Shown piece by piece: positions 51,835-59,567 of a stretch of 64,000 bases of DNA. Position numbers and translations under genes: made by a program. Source of the stretch: Limnohabitans parvus II-B4 (GTDB lineage: Bacteria; Pseudomonadota; Gammaproteobacteria; Burkholderiales; Burkholderiaceae_C); assembly GCF_003063455.1 (NCBI RefSeq), contig NZ_NESN01000002.1, forward strand, positions 124,001 through 188,000, given 5' to 3'. Under the pieces are notes generated by a model that saw nothing but the letters and a program-made list of their open reading frames with translations, searched no databases and was not told the origin of the DNA. How positions within the stretch are numbered: the first letter of the stretch is position 1; every line of letters begins with the position of its first letter.

Positions 51835-53016
51835 TCACACGAGTTCCAGCGCCACCGCCGTGCCTTCGCCGCCGCCGATGCACAGCGTGGCGAGACCCTT
51901 CTTGAGGCCACGGGCCTTGAGCGCGTGGATCAGCGTGACCATGATGCGGGCACCGGACGCGCCAATCGGGTGGCCCAATGCGCAGGCGCCGCCATTCACG
52001 TTGACCTTGTCGTGCGACACGTTCAGCTCTTTCATCAGCGCCATGGGCACCACGGCAAAGGCTTCGTTGACTTCCCACAGATCGACGTCTTCGACCTTCC
52101 AGCCGGCTTTGGCCAGCGCTTTTTGCGTCGCGCCCACCGGGGCGGTGGCAAACCACTCGGGCTCTTGCGCGTGGGTGGCGTGGCTCACGATGCGGGCCAG
52201 CGGCTTACAACCCAGCTTGGCAGCGGTGCTTTCGCGCATCAGCACCATGGCGGCCGCGCCGTCGTTGATGGACGAGCTGCTGGCGGCGGTGATGGTGCCA
52301 TCTTTCTTGAAGGCAGGTTTGAGGCTGGTGATCTTATCGAGTTTGACTTTGCCCGGGCCTTCGTCGATGGACACCACGCGCTCGCCGCTGCGGTCTTTCA
52401 CCGTCACAGGCGTGATCTCGGTGGCAAACGCGCCCGACTCGGTGGCGGCTTTGGCGCGCTGCACGCTGGTGGTGGCAAAGTGGTCTTGCTCGGCGCGGGT
52501 GAAGCTGTATTTGGCAGCGCAATCTTCGCCAAAAGTGCCCATGCTGCGGCCGGGCTCGTAAGCGTCTTCCAGGCCGTCGAGCATCATGTGGTCAAAGATG
52601 CGGTCGTGGCCCATGCGGTAGCCGCTGCGGCCTTTGAGCATCAAATACGGTGCATTGGTCATGCTCTCCATGCCCCCGGCCACCAGCACGTCGTGCGTGC
52701 CAGCGACCAGCATGTCGTGCGCGAACATGGCTGCACGCATGCCCGAGCCGCACATCTTGGACAGGGTCACCGCACCCGCGCTCTTGGGCAAACCGCCCTT
52801 GAAAGCGGCTTGGCGCGCAGGGGCCTGGCCCTGGCCTGCCATCAGGCAGTTGCCAAACAGCACTTCGGTGACGAGTTCCGGGCTGATACCGGCACGCTCG
52901 ACGGCCGCCTTGATGGCTGCGCCACCCAGGTCATGGGCGGCCAGGCTGGCGAAGTCGCTTTGAAAGCTGCCCATAGGGGTGCGGGCAGCGCTGACGATGA
53001 CGATGGGATCGGACAT
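51835..53016 (-). CDS. Acetyl-CoA C-acetyltransferase (thiolase II type)
   Basis: The 393-residue thiolase has the nucleophilic Cys89 (LSKMCGSGMRA), the His348 of GHPIGASGAR and Cys379 of CIGGGEGTA, the complete catalytic set. It can interconvert acetoacetyl-CoA and two acetyl-CoA. In this cluster it would complete breakdown of the acetoacetate made by HMG-CoA lyase, once activated. No CoA-transferase gene is present nearby, so that link is inference. Confidence 0.93.
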   Translation of the reverse strand: MSDPIVIVSAARTPMGSFQSDFASLAAHDLGGAAIKAAVERAGISPELVTEVLFGNCLMAGQGQAPARQAAFKGGLPKSAGAVTLSKMCGSGMRAAMFAHDMLVAGTHDVLVAGGMESMTNAPYLMLKGRSGYRMGHDRIFDHMMLDGLEDAYEPGRSMGTFGEDCAAKYSFTRAEQDHFATTSVQRAKAATESGAFATEITPVTVKDRSGERVVSIDEGPGKVKLDKITSLKPAFKKDGTITAASSSSINDGAAAMVLMRESTAAKLGCKPLARIVSHATHAQEPEWFATAPVGATQKALAKAGWKVEDVDLWEVNEAFAVVPMALMKELNVSHDKVNVNGGACALGHPIGASGARIMVTLIHALKARGLKKGLATLCIGGGEGTAVALELV

Positions 53017-53117
53017 GGGGGTTCTCCAAAAAACTCAAAAAGAAATCAACTTTCGCTGGCTGAAGCCACGAAGGGAAGATGCCTGAAGGTGTACGCCGCG
53101 CATGTCCGTCATCGGCT

Positions 53118-53774
53118 TCACATGCCGCCGCGTGGATAACGCTTGAAAGCGCTGCGGAACACATTGACCACTTCACTGGCGTTGCTCATGGTCACGCCCA
53201 AGTCTTTGACCAGACCATTGTCCAGGCCATAAATCCAGCCGTGCACGGTGACCTTCTGGCCACGGCTCCAGGCGTCTTGCATGACGTTGGACAGGGCCAC
53301 ATTGCCCACCTGCTCAATCACGTTCATCTCGCACATGACCGATTCAAGCTCTTCTTGCGGCAAATGGTTCAGGCGTTGGCGGTGGCGCAGGCGCACGTCT
53401 TGCACATGGCGCAGCCAGTTGTCGGCCAAGCCCACGCGGGTGCCCCTGGTGGCGGCCAGCACACCGCCGCAGCCGTAGTGGCCGACCACCATGATGTGCT
53501 CGACCTTGAGGGCATCGACCGCATACTGGATGACCGACAAGGCGTTCAGGTCGGAATGCACCACCACGTTGGCCACGTTGCGGTGCACAAACACCTCGCC
53601 CGGGTCCAGCCCGGTGATCTGGTTGGCGGGCACACGGCTGTCCGAGCAGCCGATCCACAAATATTTGGGGTTCTGCTGATTCGCCAGGCGCGAGAAATAC
53701 GCCGGGTTCTCCTGAACCATGCGTTCGGCCCAGGCCCGGTTGTTGTCAAAAAGGTGCTGTAGTGAGGTGCTCAT
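53118..53774 (-). CDS. can: Beta-class carbonic anhydrase
   Basis: This zinc enzyme interconverts CO2 and bicarbonate. From the ATG at 53774 it is 218 residues; zinc ligands are Cys43 (CSDSR, with Asp45-Arg47 dyad), His99 and Cys102 (GHYGCGG). It lies between the thiolase gene and liuA. Since methylcrotonyl-CoA carboxylase consumes bicarbonate, its location in a leucine-degradation cluster is meaningful, though not proven. Confidence 0.95.
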   Translation of the reverse strand: MSTSLQHLFDNNRAWAERMVQENPAYFSRLANQQNPKYLWIGCSDSRVPANQITGLDPGEVFVHRNVANVVVHSDLNALSVIQYAVDALKVEHIMVVGHYGCGGVLAATRGTRVGLADNWLRHVQDVRLRHRQRLNHLPQEELESVMCEMNVIEQVGNVALSNVMQDAWSRGQKVTVHGWIYGLDNGLVKDLGVTMSNASEVVNVFRSAFKRYPRGGM

Positions 53775-53820
53775 GCGGTCATTGTCGCAGTGCAGCAAAA
53801 ACTTTTGATGACTGCGGATT

Positions 53821-55002
53821 TCAGCAGGTTTCGGCAAACAGCTCGCGGCCGATCAGCATGCGGCGGATTTCGCTGGTGCCCGCGCCGATTTCGTACAACT
53901 TGGCATCGCGCCAGAGACGACCCAGCGGGTATTCGTTGATGTACCCGTTGCCGCCAAAAATCTGCACGCCCTCGCCCGCCATCCAAGTGGCTTTTTCGGC
54001 CGTCCACAAAATGACGCTGGCGCAGTCTTTGCGCACCTGACGCACATGCTCGGCACCCAGCAGGTCCAGGTTCTTGGCCACGGTGTAGGCGAAGCTGCGA
54101 CCGGCTTGCAGCACGGTGTACATGTCGGCCACTTTGCCCTGGATCAGTTGGAACTCGCCAATGCTTTGGCCAAACTGCTTGCGGTCGTGGATATAGGGGA
54201 TCACGTTGTCCATGACGGACTGCATGATGCCCAGCGGACCGCCCGTGAGCACGGCGCGTTCGTAGTCCAGGCCACTCATCAGCACCTTGGCACCGTTGTT
54301 CAGGCCACCCAAAATATTGGCTTCGGGCACTTCGACGTTGTTGAACACCAGCTCGCCCGTGTGGCTACCGCGCATACCCAGCTTGTCGAGCTTTTGCGCA
54401 ATCGAAAAACCCTTCATGCCCTTTTCGATCAAAAAGGCCGTCACGCCCCGCGCACCGAGTTCTGGTTCGCTCTTGGCATAGACCACCAAGGTGTCGGCGT
54501 CAGGGCCGTTGGTGATCCACATTTTGGAGCCGTTGAGCAGGTAGTAACCGCCCTTGTCTTCGGCCTTGAGTTTCATGCTCAGCACGTCGGAGCCCGCGCC
54601 AGGTTCGGACATGGCCAATGCCCCCACATGCTCGCCGCTGATCAACTTGGGCAGGTATTTGGCGCGTTGTTCGGGCGTGCCGTTGCGCTTGATCTGGTTC
54701 ACGCACAGGTTGGAGTGCGCGCCATAGCTCAGACCCACAGAGGCGCTGGCACGCGAGATTTCTTCCATCGCGATCATGTGCGCCAGATAACCCATGTTGG
54801 CACCGCCGTATTCCTCGCCCACGGTGATGCCCAGTACGCCCAAGTCGCCCATCTTGCGCCACAGGTCCATCGGGAACTGGTCGCTCTTGTCGATCTCGGC
54901 GGCGCGGGGGGCGATTTCGGATTGGGCGAAGTCACGCACCGCGTCGCGCAGGGCGTCGATGTCTTCACCGAGTTGGAAATTCAGGCCGGGCAGGTTGTTC
55001 AT
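53821..55002 (-). CDS. liuA: Isovaleryl-CoA dehydrogenase
   Basis: LiuA oxidises isovaleryl-CoA to 3-methylcrotonyl-CoA, the first committed step of leucine degradation. The 393-residue protein has [16 protein letters not shown] and the special catalytic glutamate at 248 ([10 protein letters not shown]), the position used only by isovaleryl-CoA-type enzymes; the usual C-terminal site instead reads [12 protein letters not shown] with Gly. It is read from the LiuR-type promoter upstream of the thioesterase gene, and the other liu genes are 6-14 kb further on. Confidence 0.96.
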   Translation of the reverse strand: MNNLPGLNFQLGEDIDALRDAVRDFAQSEIAPRAAEIDKSDQFPMDLWRKMGDLGVLGITVGEEYGGANMGYLAHMIAMEEISRASASVGLSYGAHSNLCVNQIKRNGTPEQRAKYLPKLISGEHVGALAMSEPGAGSDVLSMKLKAEDKGGYYLLNGSKMWITNGPDADTLVVYAKSEPELGARGVTAFLIEKGMKGFSIAQKLDKLGMRGSHTGELVFNNVEVPEANILGGLNNGAKVLMSGLDYERAVLTGGPLGIMQSVMDNVIPYIHDRKQFGQSIGEFQLIQGKVADMYTVLQAGRSFAYTVAKNLDLLGAEHVRQVRKDCASVILWTAEKATWMAGEGVQIFGGNGYINEYPLGRLWRDAKLYEIGAGTSEIRRMLIGRELFAETC

Positions 55003-55063
55003 GGGGTCTCCTTGTGGGGGTCTTTTGAGGTTCAGCGCGCTACGCTGCGTCTTGAAACAGGGG

Positions 55064-55498
55064 TTAATACGTTTGGGGAACGGGTGCCACGGTCTGCTGC
55101 ATCACCGCGCAGGGCGATGTTTTGCCATCGGCATCGATGTGAACCACCTCTGCCGACGTGACGATGACGCGACGTCCCGCTTTGAGCACTTTGCCGATGG
55201 CGCGAATTTCGCCCCCCTGCAAACTGTTCAGAAAATTGATTTTGTATTCCACGGTGACCACCTCCATGCCCTCGGGCGCCACCGTGAGAGCGGCGTAGCC
55301 GCCGGCAATGTCCGCCAGTGCGCCAATGGCGCCACCATGGAAGCCACCTTGCTGCTGGGTGAGCTTGTCGCTGTAGGACAGGGCCAACTCAACCTGCCCG
55401 GGCGTGGCCGACACCAAGCGCACGCCCAAGTGGGTCATCATGCCTTGACGGGCCAGGCTGAGGGCTACGCGCTCATGAGGAGATGGGGCTGTGGTCAC
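55064..55498 (-). CDS. PaaI-type hotdog-fold thioesterase
   Basis: The 144-residue protein has the PaaI/DUF4442-like hotdog fold, with [21 protein letters not shown] covering the central helix and active site. It probably hydrolyses an acyl-CoA. It is the first gene after a LiuR-type operator, 61 bp ahead of liuA, so it may relieve CoA trapping during branched-chain acyl-CoA breakdown. Confidence 0.88.
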   Translation of the reverse strand: MTTAPSPHERVALSLARQGMMTHLGVRLVSATPGQVELALSYSDKLTQQQGGFHGGAIGALADIAGGYAALTVAPEGMEVVTVEYKINFLNSLQGGEIRAIGKVLKAGRRVIVTSAEVVHIDADGKTSPCAVMQQTVAPVPQTY

Positions 55499-55527
55499 AT
55501 GAAATCCTGAAAGCAGTTCAGGGCAGA

Positions 55528-55557
55528 ACTTTAATTGACGTTTACGTAAACGTCAAT
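55528..55557 (-). promoter_or_regulatory. LiuR-type operator and promoter for the thioesterase-liuA transcript
   Basis: A perfect 24-bp palindrome (55534-55557; half-site ATTGACGTTTAC) contains a -35 hexamer TTGACG (minus strand 55556-55551); 17 bp later lies TAAAGT (55533-55528) as -10. The start codon is 30 bp downstream. MerR-family regulators bind such spacer palindromes, and LiuR controls these genes in related bacteria. A second, near-identical site lies upstream of liuR. Confidence 0.82.
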
Positions 55558-55596
55558 CAGGAAAACACCCAAATGCACGCCTTGTCTGCGCCGAAT

Positions 55597-56001
55597 TCAA
55601 GCGGGATTTGTGGCTTTGGACGCCTTGTTCAGCAAACTGCGGGTCTCTTTTTCGTGGGTTTTGACCTCGTCCAGCGTCGCCTGCAGGTCGGCCAGTTGCG
55701 ATTCGAGCTGGCGGCGGTGCTCGGCCAGCACCACCAGAAATTTCTTGAGCTGAGGGCCCGTGTCACGCGGACTGTCGTACATGTCGATCAGGTCCTTGGC
55801 CTCGGTGAGCGACAAGCCCAGGCGTTTGGCCCTGAGCGTCAGCTTCAGGCGGGTGCGGTCCCTGGCCGAATAAACCCGGTTGCGCCCACCCGGACCGGAG
55901 CGCTCGGGCTCGAGCAAACCCATGTCTTCGTAAAAACGGATGGCGCGGGTGGTCAGGTCAAATTCCTGGGCCAGATCGCTGATCGTGTACGTGTTCGCCA
56001 T
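55597..56001 (-). CDS. liuR: MerR-family transcriptional regulator LiuR
   Basis: The 134-residue protein has the N-terminal MerR helix-turn-helix YTISDLAQEFDLTTRAIRFY, followed by the wing with RVYSARDRTRLKLTLRAKRLGLSL, and a coiled-coil dimerisation helix (LKKFLVVLAEHRRQLESQL). It lacks the cysteines of metal-sensing MerR proteins, in line with LiuR, which regulates branched-chain amino-acid degradation. It lies between two LiuR-type palindromes and next to liuA, the usual place for this regulator. Confidence 0.9.
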   Translation of the reverse strand: MANTYTISDLAQEFDLTTRAIRFYEDMGLLEPERSGPGGRNRVYSARDRTRLKLTLRAKRLGLSLTEAKDLIDMYDSPRDTGPQLKKFLVVLAEHRRQLESQLADLQATLDEVKTHEKETRSLLNKASKATNPA

Positions 56002-56079
56002 GGCGTGGAGGGTCCTTCGCTTGCTTGCGCAACGGAGACAGCTGGGTCAAAAACCGCCCCCTAGAATGTGATTTCATGT

Positions 56080-56101
56080 TTGACGTTAACGTTAACGTCA
56101 A
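56080..56101. promoter_or_regulatory. LiuR-type operator between liuR and the MBL hydrolase gene
   Basis: A perfect 22-bp palindrome with half-site TTGACGTTAAC. It shares TTGACGTT and AACGTCAA with the site at 55534-55557. It lies between the divergent liuR (start 56001) and metallo-hydrolase (start 56134) genes, so it can serve both, giving autoregulation of liuR. Confidence 0.8.
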
Positions 56102-56133
56102 TGATCCGAATGCTAACCCAAACCACCTGACGC

Positions 56134-57258
56134 ATGTCCACATTGCCCACAGCCCCCGTGATGCATCGACCAAAGGCCAGCGTCCAAACCCCACCTCTGC
56201 ACTACCCCCTGGGCGAACAGTTGCCCGCCTCGGGTTCAGCCACCGAGGTGGCGCCAGGCATTTTCTGGTTGCGCATGGGCCTGCCCTTTGCGCTGAACCA
56301 CATCAACTTGTGGTTATTGCGCGACCGCATGCCCCACCCCACAGAAGCGGGCGTGATGCAAGAGGGCTGGACGGCGGTGGACTGCGGGATCGACAACCCG
56401 GCCACACGAGAGGCCTGGCTGCAGGTGGCGCAATCGGTGCTGCAAGATCTGCCCATCCTGCGCGTGCTGGTGACCCACATGCATCCGGACCACATGGGCC
56501 TGGCGCATTGGCTGTGTGAACGCTGGCAAGCGCCTTTGTGGATCAGCACCAGCGAATACCAATCGGCCATGCTGGCTTGCAGCGGTCAATCCAACTTTGG
56601 TGGCGACGCGACCGTGAAATTCTTTGCCGCCCACGGCTGGATCAAACCCGACGAATTGGCCGTGGTCACCTCACGCGTGGGCTACTACCCCAGCATGGTG
56701 CCCAAGATACCGCCCAGTTTCGTGCGTCTCATGGCGGGCGCACCGGTCAAAATCGGCGAGCGAACCTGGCAATGCATCAGCGGCTTTGGCCATTCACCTG
56801 AGCACATGGCTTTGCACGATGCCCACCACCAGCTGCTGATCAGCGGCGACATGTTGCTGCCCTCGATTTCCACCAACGTCAGCGTGTACGCCATGGAGCC
56901 CGACAGCAACCCGCTGCAGCTGTTTCTGGACTCGCTGGACAAAATGGCCCACCTGCCGGACGAGACGCTGATCCTGCCCTCGCACGGGCGGCCATTCAAA
57001 GGGGCTGCCAGCCGCATTGCGCAATTGCGCGCCCACCATGACGAGCGTTTGAGCGAATTGCTGGAAGCCTGCAGCCAGCAGGCGCTCAGCGCGCACGATG
57101 CACTGCCTTTGATTTTCAGACGCGCTCTGGATGTCCACCAGACCACCTTTGCCATGGGCGAAGCCGTGGCCCATCTGAATTTGCTTTGGCTGGCTGGCCG
57201 ACTGGCACGCTATCGCGGCACTGACGGCATTTACCGTTTCAGCACCGCTCAATCCTGA
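56134..57258 (+). CDS. Metallo-beta-lactamase-fold hydrolase
   Basis: This 374-residue protein has the zinc-binding motif HMHPDH (His115, His117, Asp119, His120), with later metal ligands in GHSPEHM, SGDMLLP and LPSHGRPF. A C-terminal winged-helix-like region follows, as in LACTB2-like proteins. It shares a LiuR-type operator with liuR, so it is likely part of the branched-chain degradation regulon; a thioester hydrolase role is possible. Its 3' end overlaps the converging YgjP-like gene by 10 bp. Confidence 0.88.
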   Translation: MSTLPTAPVMHRPKASVQTPPLHYPLGEQLPASGSATEVAPGIFWLRMGLPFALNHINLWLLRDRMPHPTEAGVMQEGWTAVDCGIDNPATREAWLQVAQSVLQDLPILRVLVTHMHPDHMGLAHWLCERWQAPLWISTSEYQSAMLACSGQSNFGGDATVKFFAAHGWIKPDELAVVTSRVGYYPSMVPKIPPSFVRLMAGAPVKIGERTWQCISGFGHSPEHMALHDAHHQLLISGDMLLPSISTNVSVYAMEPDSNPLQLFLDSLDKMAHLPDETLILPSHGRPFKGAASRIAQLRAHHDERLSELLEACSQQALSAHDALPLIFRRALDVHQTTFAMGEAVAHLNLLWLAGRLARYRGTDGIYRFSTAQS

Positions 57259-58199
57259 GCCAAGTCCACAGGCGCTTGCCGAAGGGCTTTGCGCCGCTGT
57301 GCGTAGTCCGGCATGACCTCACCCACGGTTTCCCAAAAGCGGGGGCTGTGGTTCATCTCGCGCAAGTGCGCCAGCTCGTGCACCACCACATAGTCGATCT
57401 GGCTGATGGGCAAGTGGATCAGCCGCCAATTGAGGCGGATGTGACCATCGTTGCGCGCACTGCCCCAACGGGTGCTGGCACTCGACAGGCTGAGCTTTTG
57501 CCAGCGCACACCCAGCAGGGGGGCAAAGTGGTGCAGACGCTGCTCAAACAAAGCTTTGGCCTGCTTCTTGAGCCACACCTGCGCAGCATCGCGCACCTGG
57601 GTCACCGAAGCCCCTGGCGGCACCGTGACAGGCAACACCTGATCCGGTGGAATGTCTTGCCCCAACACCCGGCCCACGCCGCGCTCGAGCACACACAGCT
57701 GAACCGTGCGCCCCAAAAAAGGCACCTCGGCGCCATGGCGCCACTCGATGGCTTTTTGGAATTGCTCGGTCTGCCGCTCTTTGAACTGCTGCAGCTTGGC
57801 CACGATCCAGGCCCCTTTTTCCTGCACGGCGGCATCCACCTCGCGCAGCGGCACCCAGTTGGGCGCGCGCACCACCAAGCCATCGGCGCCCACCATGAAG
57901 CCGATGCTCTTGCGACGCGAGCGCTCAAAACGGTAAGACACCAGCACCTCTTGCAACTGCGCATGGCGGTTGGCTGCGGGGTGTGTGAAGCCAGAGGAAA
58001 CAGGAACAAGCGCGCCTGCGGCCAAGCCCGAATCAACCACAGGAGAACGGTGGTCTGACGGCGGCGCATCCGCATCCCGTTGCGATGGGGCTGGCGTGGC
58101 GGGTATGGTCTGTGCAGGCCCGGACGCACGACCGGACGCTGGCATCACGGGATCTCCCCCCGTGAAAAAATCCAGCACAAATTGCAAAGGCGCACGCAT
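57249..58199 (-). CDS. YgjP-like metallopeptidase
   Basis: The 316-residue protein has a disordered Pro/Ala-rich N-terminal region (about 1-80) and then the YgjP/DUF45 domain with the zinc motif HELAHLREMNHSPRFW (HExxH plus a third His). Preceding LSSASTRWGSARNDGHIRLNWRL is the conserved sheet of this family. Function is poorly known. It is the last gene of the lnt-glyQS-gmhB-plsC run. Confidence 0.87.
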   Translation of the reverse strand: MRAPLQFVLDFFTGGDPVMPASGRASGPAQTIPATPAPSQRDADAPPSDHRSPVVDSGLAAGALVPVSSGFTHPAANRHAQLQEVLVSYRFERSRRKSIGFMVGADGLVVRAPNWVPLREVDAAVQEKGAWIVAKLQQFKERQTEQFQKAIEWRHGAEVPFLGRTVQLCVLERGVGRVLGQDIPPDQVLPVTVPPGASVTQVRDAAQVWLKKQAKALFEQRLHHFAPLLGVRWQKLSLSSASTRWGSARNDGHIRLNWRLIHLPISQIDYVVVHELAHLREMNHSPRFWETVGEVMPDYAQRRKALRQAPVDLAQD

Positions 58200-58218
58200 G
58201 GTTTGCCTGCCCCGGGCC

Positions 58219-58968
58219 TCAGTGGACCACGGATTGCGGATAAGCCTCGGGGTCGAGGCGGTGCATTTCGGACTCGATCCAGATCTCGACTTCCAGCATC
58301 AACTCTTCAGCACTGCGACCTTCACTGGAGATGGCTTTGCCGATCGAGATGTCCACCACGCCGGGGGTCTTCACGAACGCACGTGTCGGCCAGCAGCGGG
58401 CCGATGTGACCGCAATCGGGATGACGGGCACACCGGCTGCGATGGCCAAGCGTGCGCCACCGCTTTTGTACTCGCCTTTTTGGCCCCGAGGAATGCGCGT
58501 GCCCTCCGGAAACATGATCACCCAAACGCCCTCTTCCATCAGGCGGCGGCCTTGCTGCACCACTTTGGCAAAGGCGCGCGAGCGCTGCTTGCGGTCAATG
58601 TGGATCATGTCCAAGCGGCCCATGGCCCAGCCAAAAAACGGCACACTGAGCAGCTCTTTCTTGAACACATAGGCCAGCGGGTGCGGCATGATCGCAGGCA
58701 TGACAAAGGTCTCCCAGGTGGACTGGTGTTTGACCAGCAAGACCGCCGGGTCTTTGCTGCCTTGAGGCAGGTTTTCCATGCCCTGAATGCGGTTTTGAAT
58801 GCCCAGAATCCAAGTGCCGCTGTTCACCGCCAGACGCAGCCATGCGGCACAAATCCAGTACAGGCGTGTGCTGCTGACAAAGTAAGAGATGACGACCACA
58901 AACAGCGCCCAAGGGATGACCGTGATGGTCATCCAGACAAGGTGAGCGATCGAGCGAAGAAAATTCAT
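58219..58968 (-). CDS. plsC: 1-acyl-sn-glycerol-3-phosphate acyltransferase
   Basis: PlsC acylates lysophosphatidic acid to phosphatidic acid at the inner membrane. From the ATG at 58968 the protein is 249 residues. Two N-terminal hydrophobic helices precede the catalytic motif HQSTWE (His81; Glu86 replaces the usual Asp of HX4D), and the substrate motif FPEGTRIPRGQ follows. Such HX4E forms are seen in related proteins, so activity is likely. It follows gmhB by 13 bp. Confidence 0.92.
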   Translation of the reverse strand: MNFLRSIAHLVWMTITVIPWALFVVVISYFVSSTRLYWICAAWLRLAVNSGTWILGIQNRIQGMENLPQGSKDPAVLLVKHQSTWETFVMPAIMPHPLAYVFKKELLSVPFFGWAMGRLDMIHIDRKQRSRAFAKVVQQGRRLMEEGVWVIMFPEGTRIPRGQKGEYKSGGARLAIAAGVPVIPIAVTSARCWPTRAFVKTPGVVDISIGKAISSEGRSAEELMLEVEIWIESEMHRLDPEAYPQSVVH

Positions 58969-58981
58969 GGCGTATGGCGAT

Positions 58982-59554
58982 TCAGAGCTGAGACATGGAA
59001 GAAGCATCACCCAAGAGGTGATCCACAAAGGCAGCCAGGTCGGCGTGCACTCGGGTGTTGGCCGGGAACTTCGGTGGCAAAGCCTGGTTCTGCATGTCAG
59101 GGTGGCGTCCCGTCAGCACGAGGTGCGGCGCACACCCGGCGGCCTGCGCAGCCTCCATGTCACGCAAGCTGTCACCCACATAAGGCACCCCCGCCAAATC
59201 GATGCCGTAACGCTCCTGAATCTGCATCAACAAACCGGGCGCTGGTTTGCGGCAGGCACAGCCTTCGTCCGGCGCGTGCGGGCAATAAAAAATGGCGTCA
59301 ATGCGCCCGCCAGCTGCGGCCAGATTTTTCAGCATGTGCCCATGCACCGCATTCAGCGCCGCCATGTCAAACAAGCCACGACCCAAGCCCGACTGGTTGG
59401 TCGCCAAAACCACGTGAAAACCGGCATGGTTCAGGCGACTGATGGACTCCAGCGCGCCAGGCAAGGGGTGCCATTCATCAGGGGACTTGACGAACTCGTC
59501 ACTGGCCCGGTTGATGGTGCCATCGCGGTCCAGAATGACGAGTTTGATTTGCAT
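58982..59554 (-). CDS. gmhB: D-glycero-beta-D-manno-heptose-1,7-bisphosphate 7-phosphatase
   Basis: GmhB removes a phosphate in the synthesis of ADP-heptose for lipopolysaccharide core. The 190-residue HAD protein has motif I DRDGT (residues 9-13) and the typical zinc loop Cys91-x-His93...Cys99-x-Cys101 (CPHAPDEGCACRKP), which separates GmhB from histidinol phosphatase-like relatives. It lies 13 bp after glyS, an order common in Burkholderiales. Confidence 0.94.
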   Translation of the reverse strand: MQIKLVILDRDGTINRASDEFVKSPDEWHPLPGALESISRLNHAGFHVVLATNQSGLGRGLFDMAALNAVHGHMLKNLAAAGGRIDAIFYCPHAPDEGCACRKPAPGLLMQIQERYGIDLAGVPYVGDSLRDMEAAQAAGCAPHLVLTGRHPDMQNQALPPKFPANTRVHADLAAFVDHLLGDASSMSQL

Positions 59555-59567
59555 GGCCGTTGCGGGA

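Noticed and set aside
58219..58968. PlsC as an inactive protein because HX4D is HX4E
   Set aside because: The Glu is a conservative change seen in similar proteins, and FPEGTR and the remaining motifs are intact.
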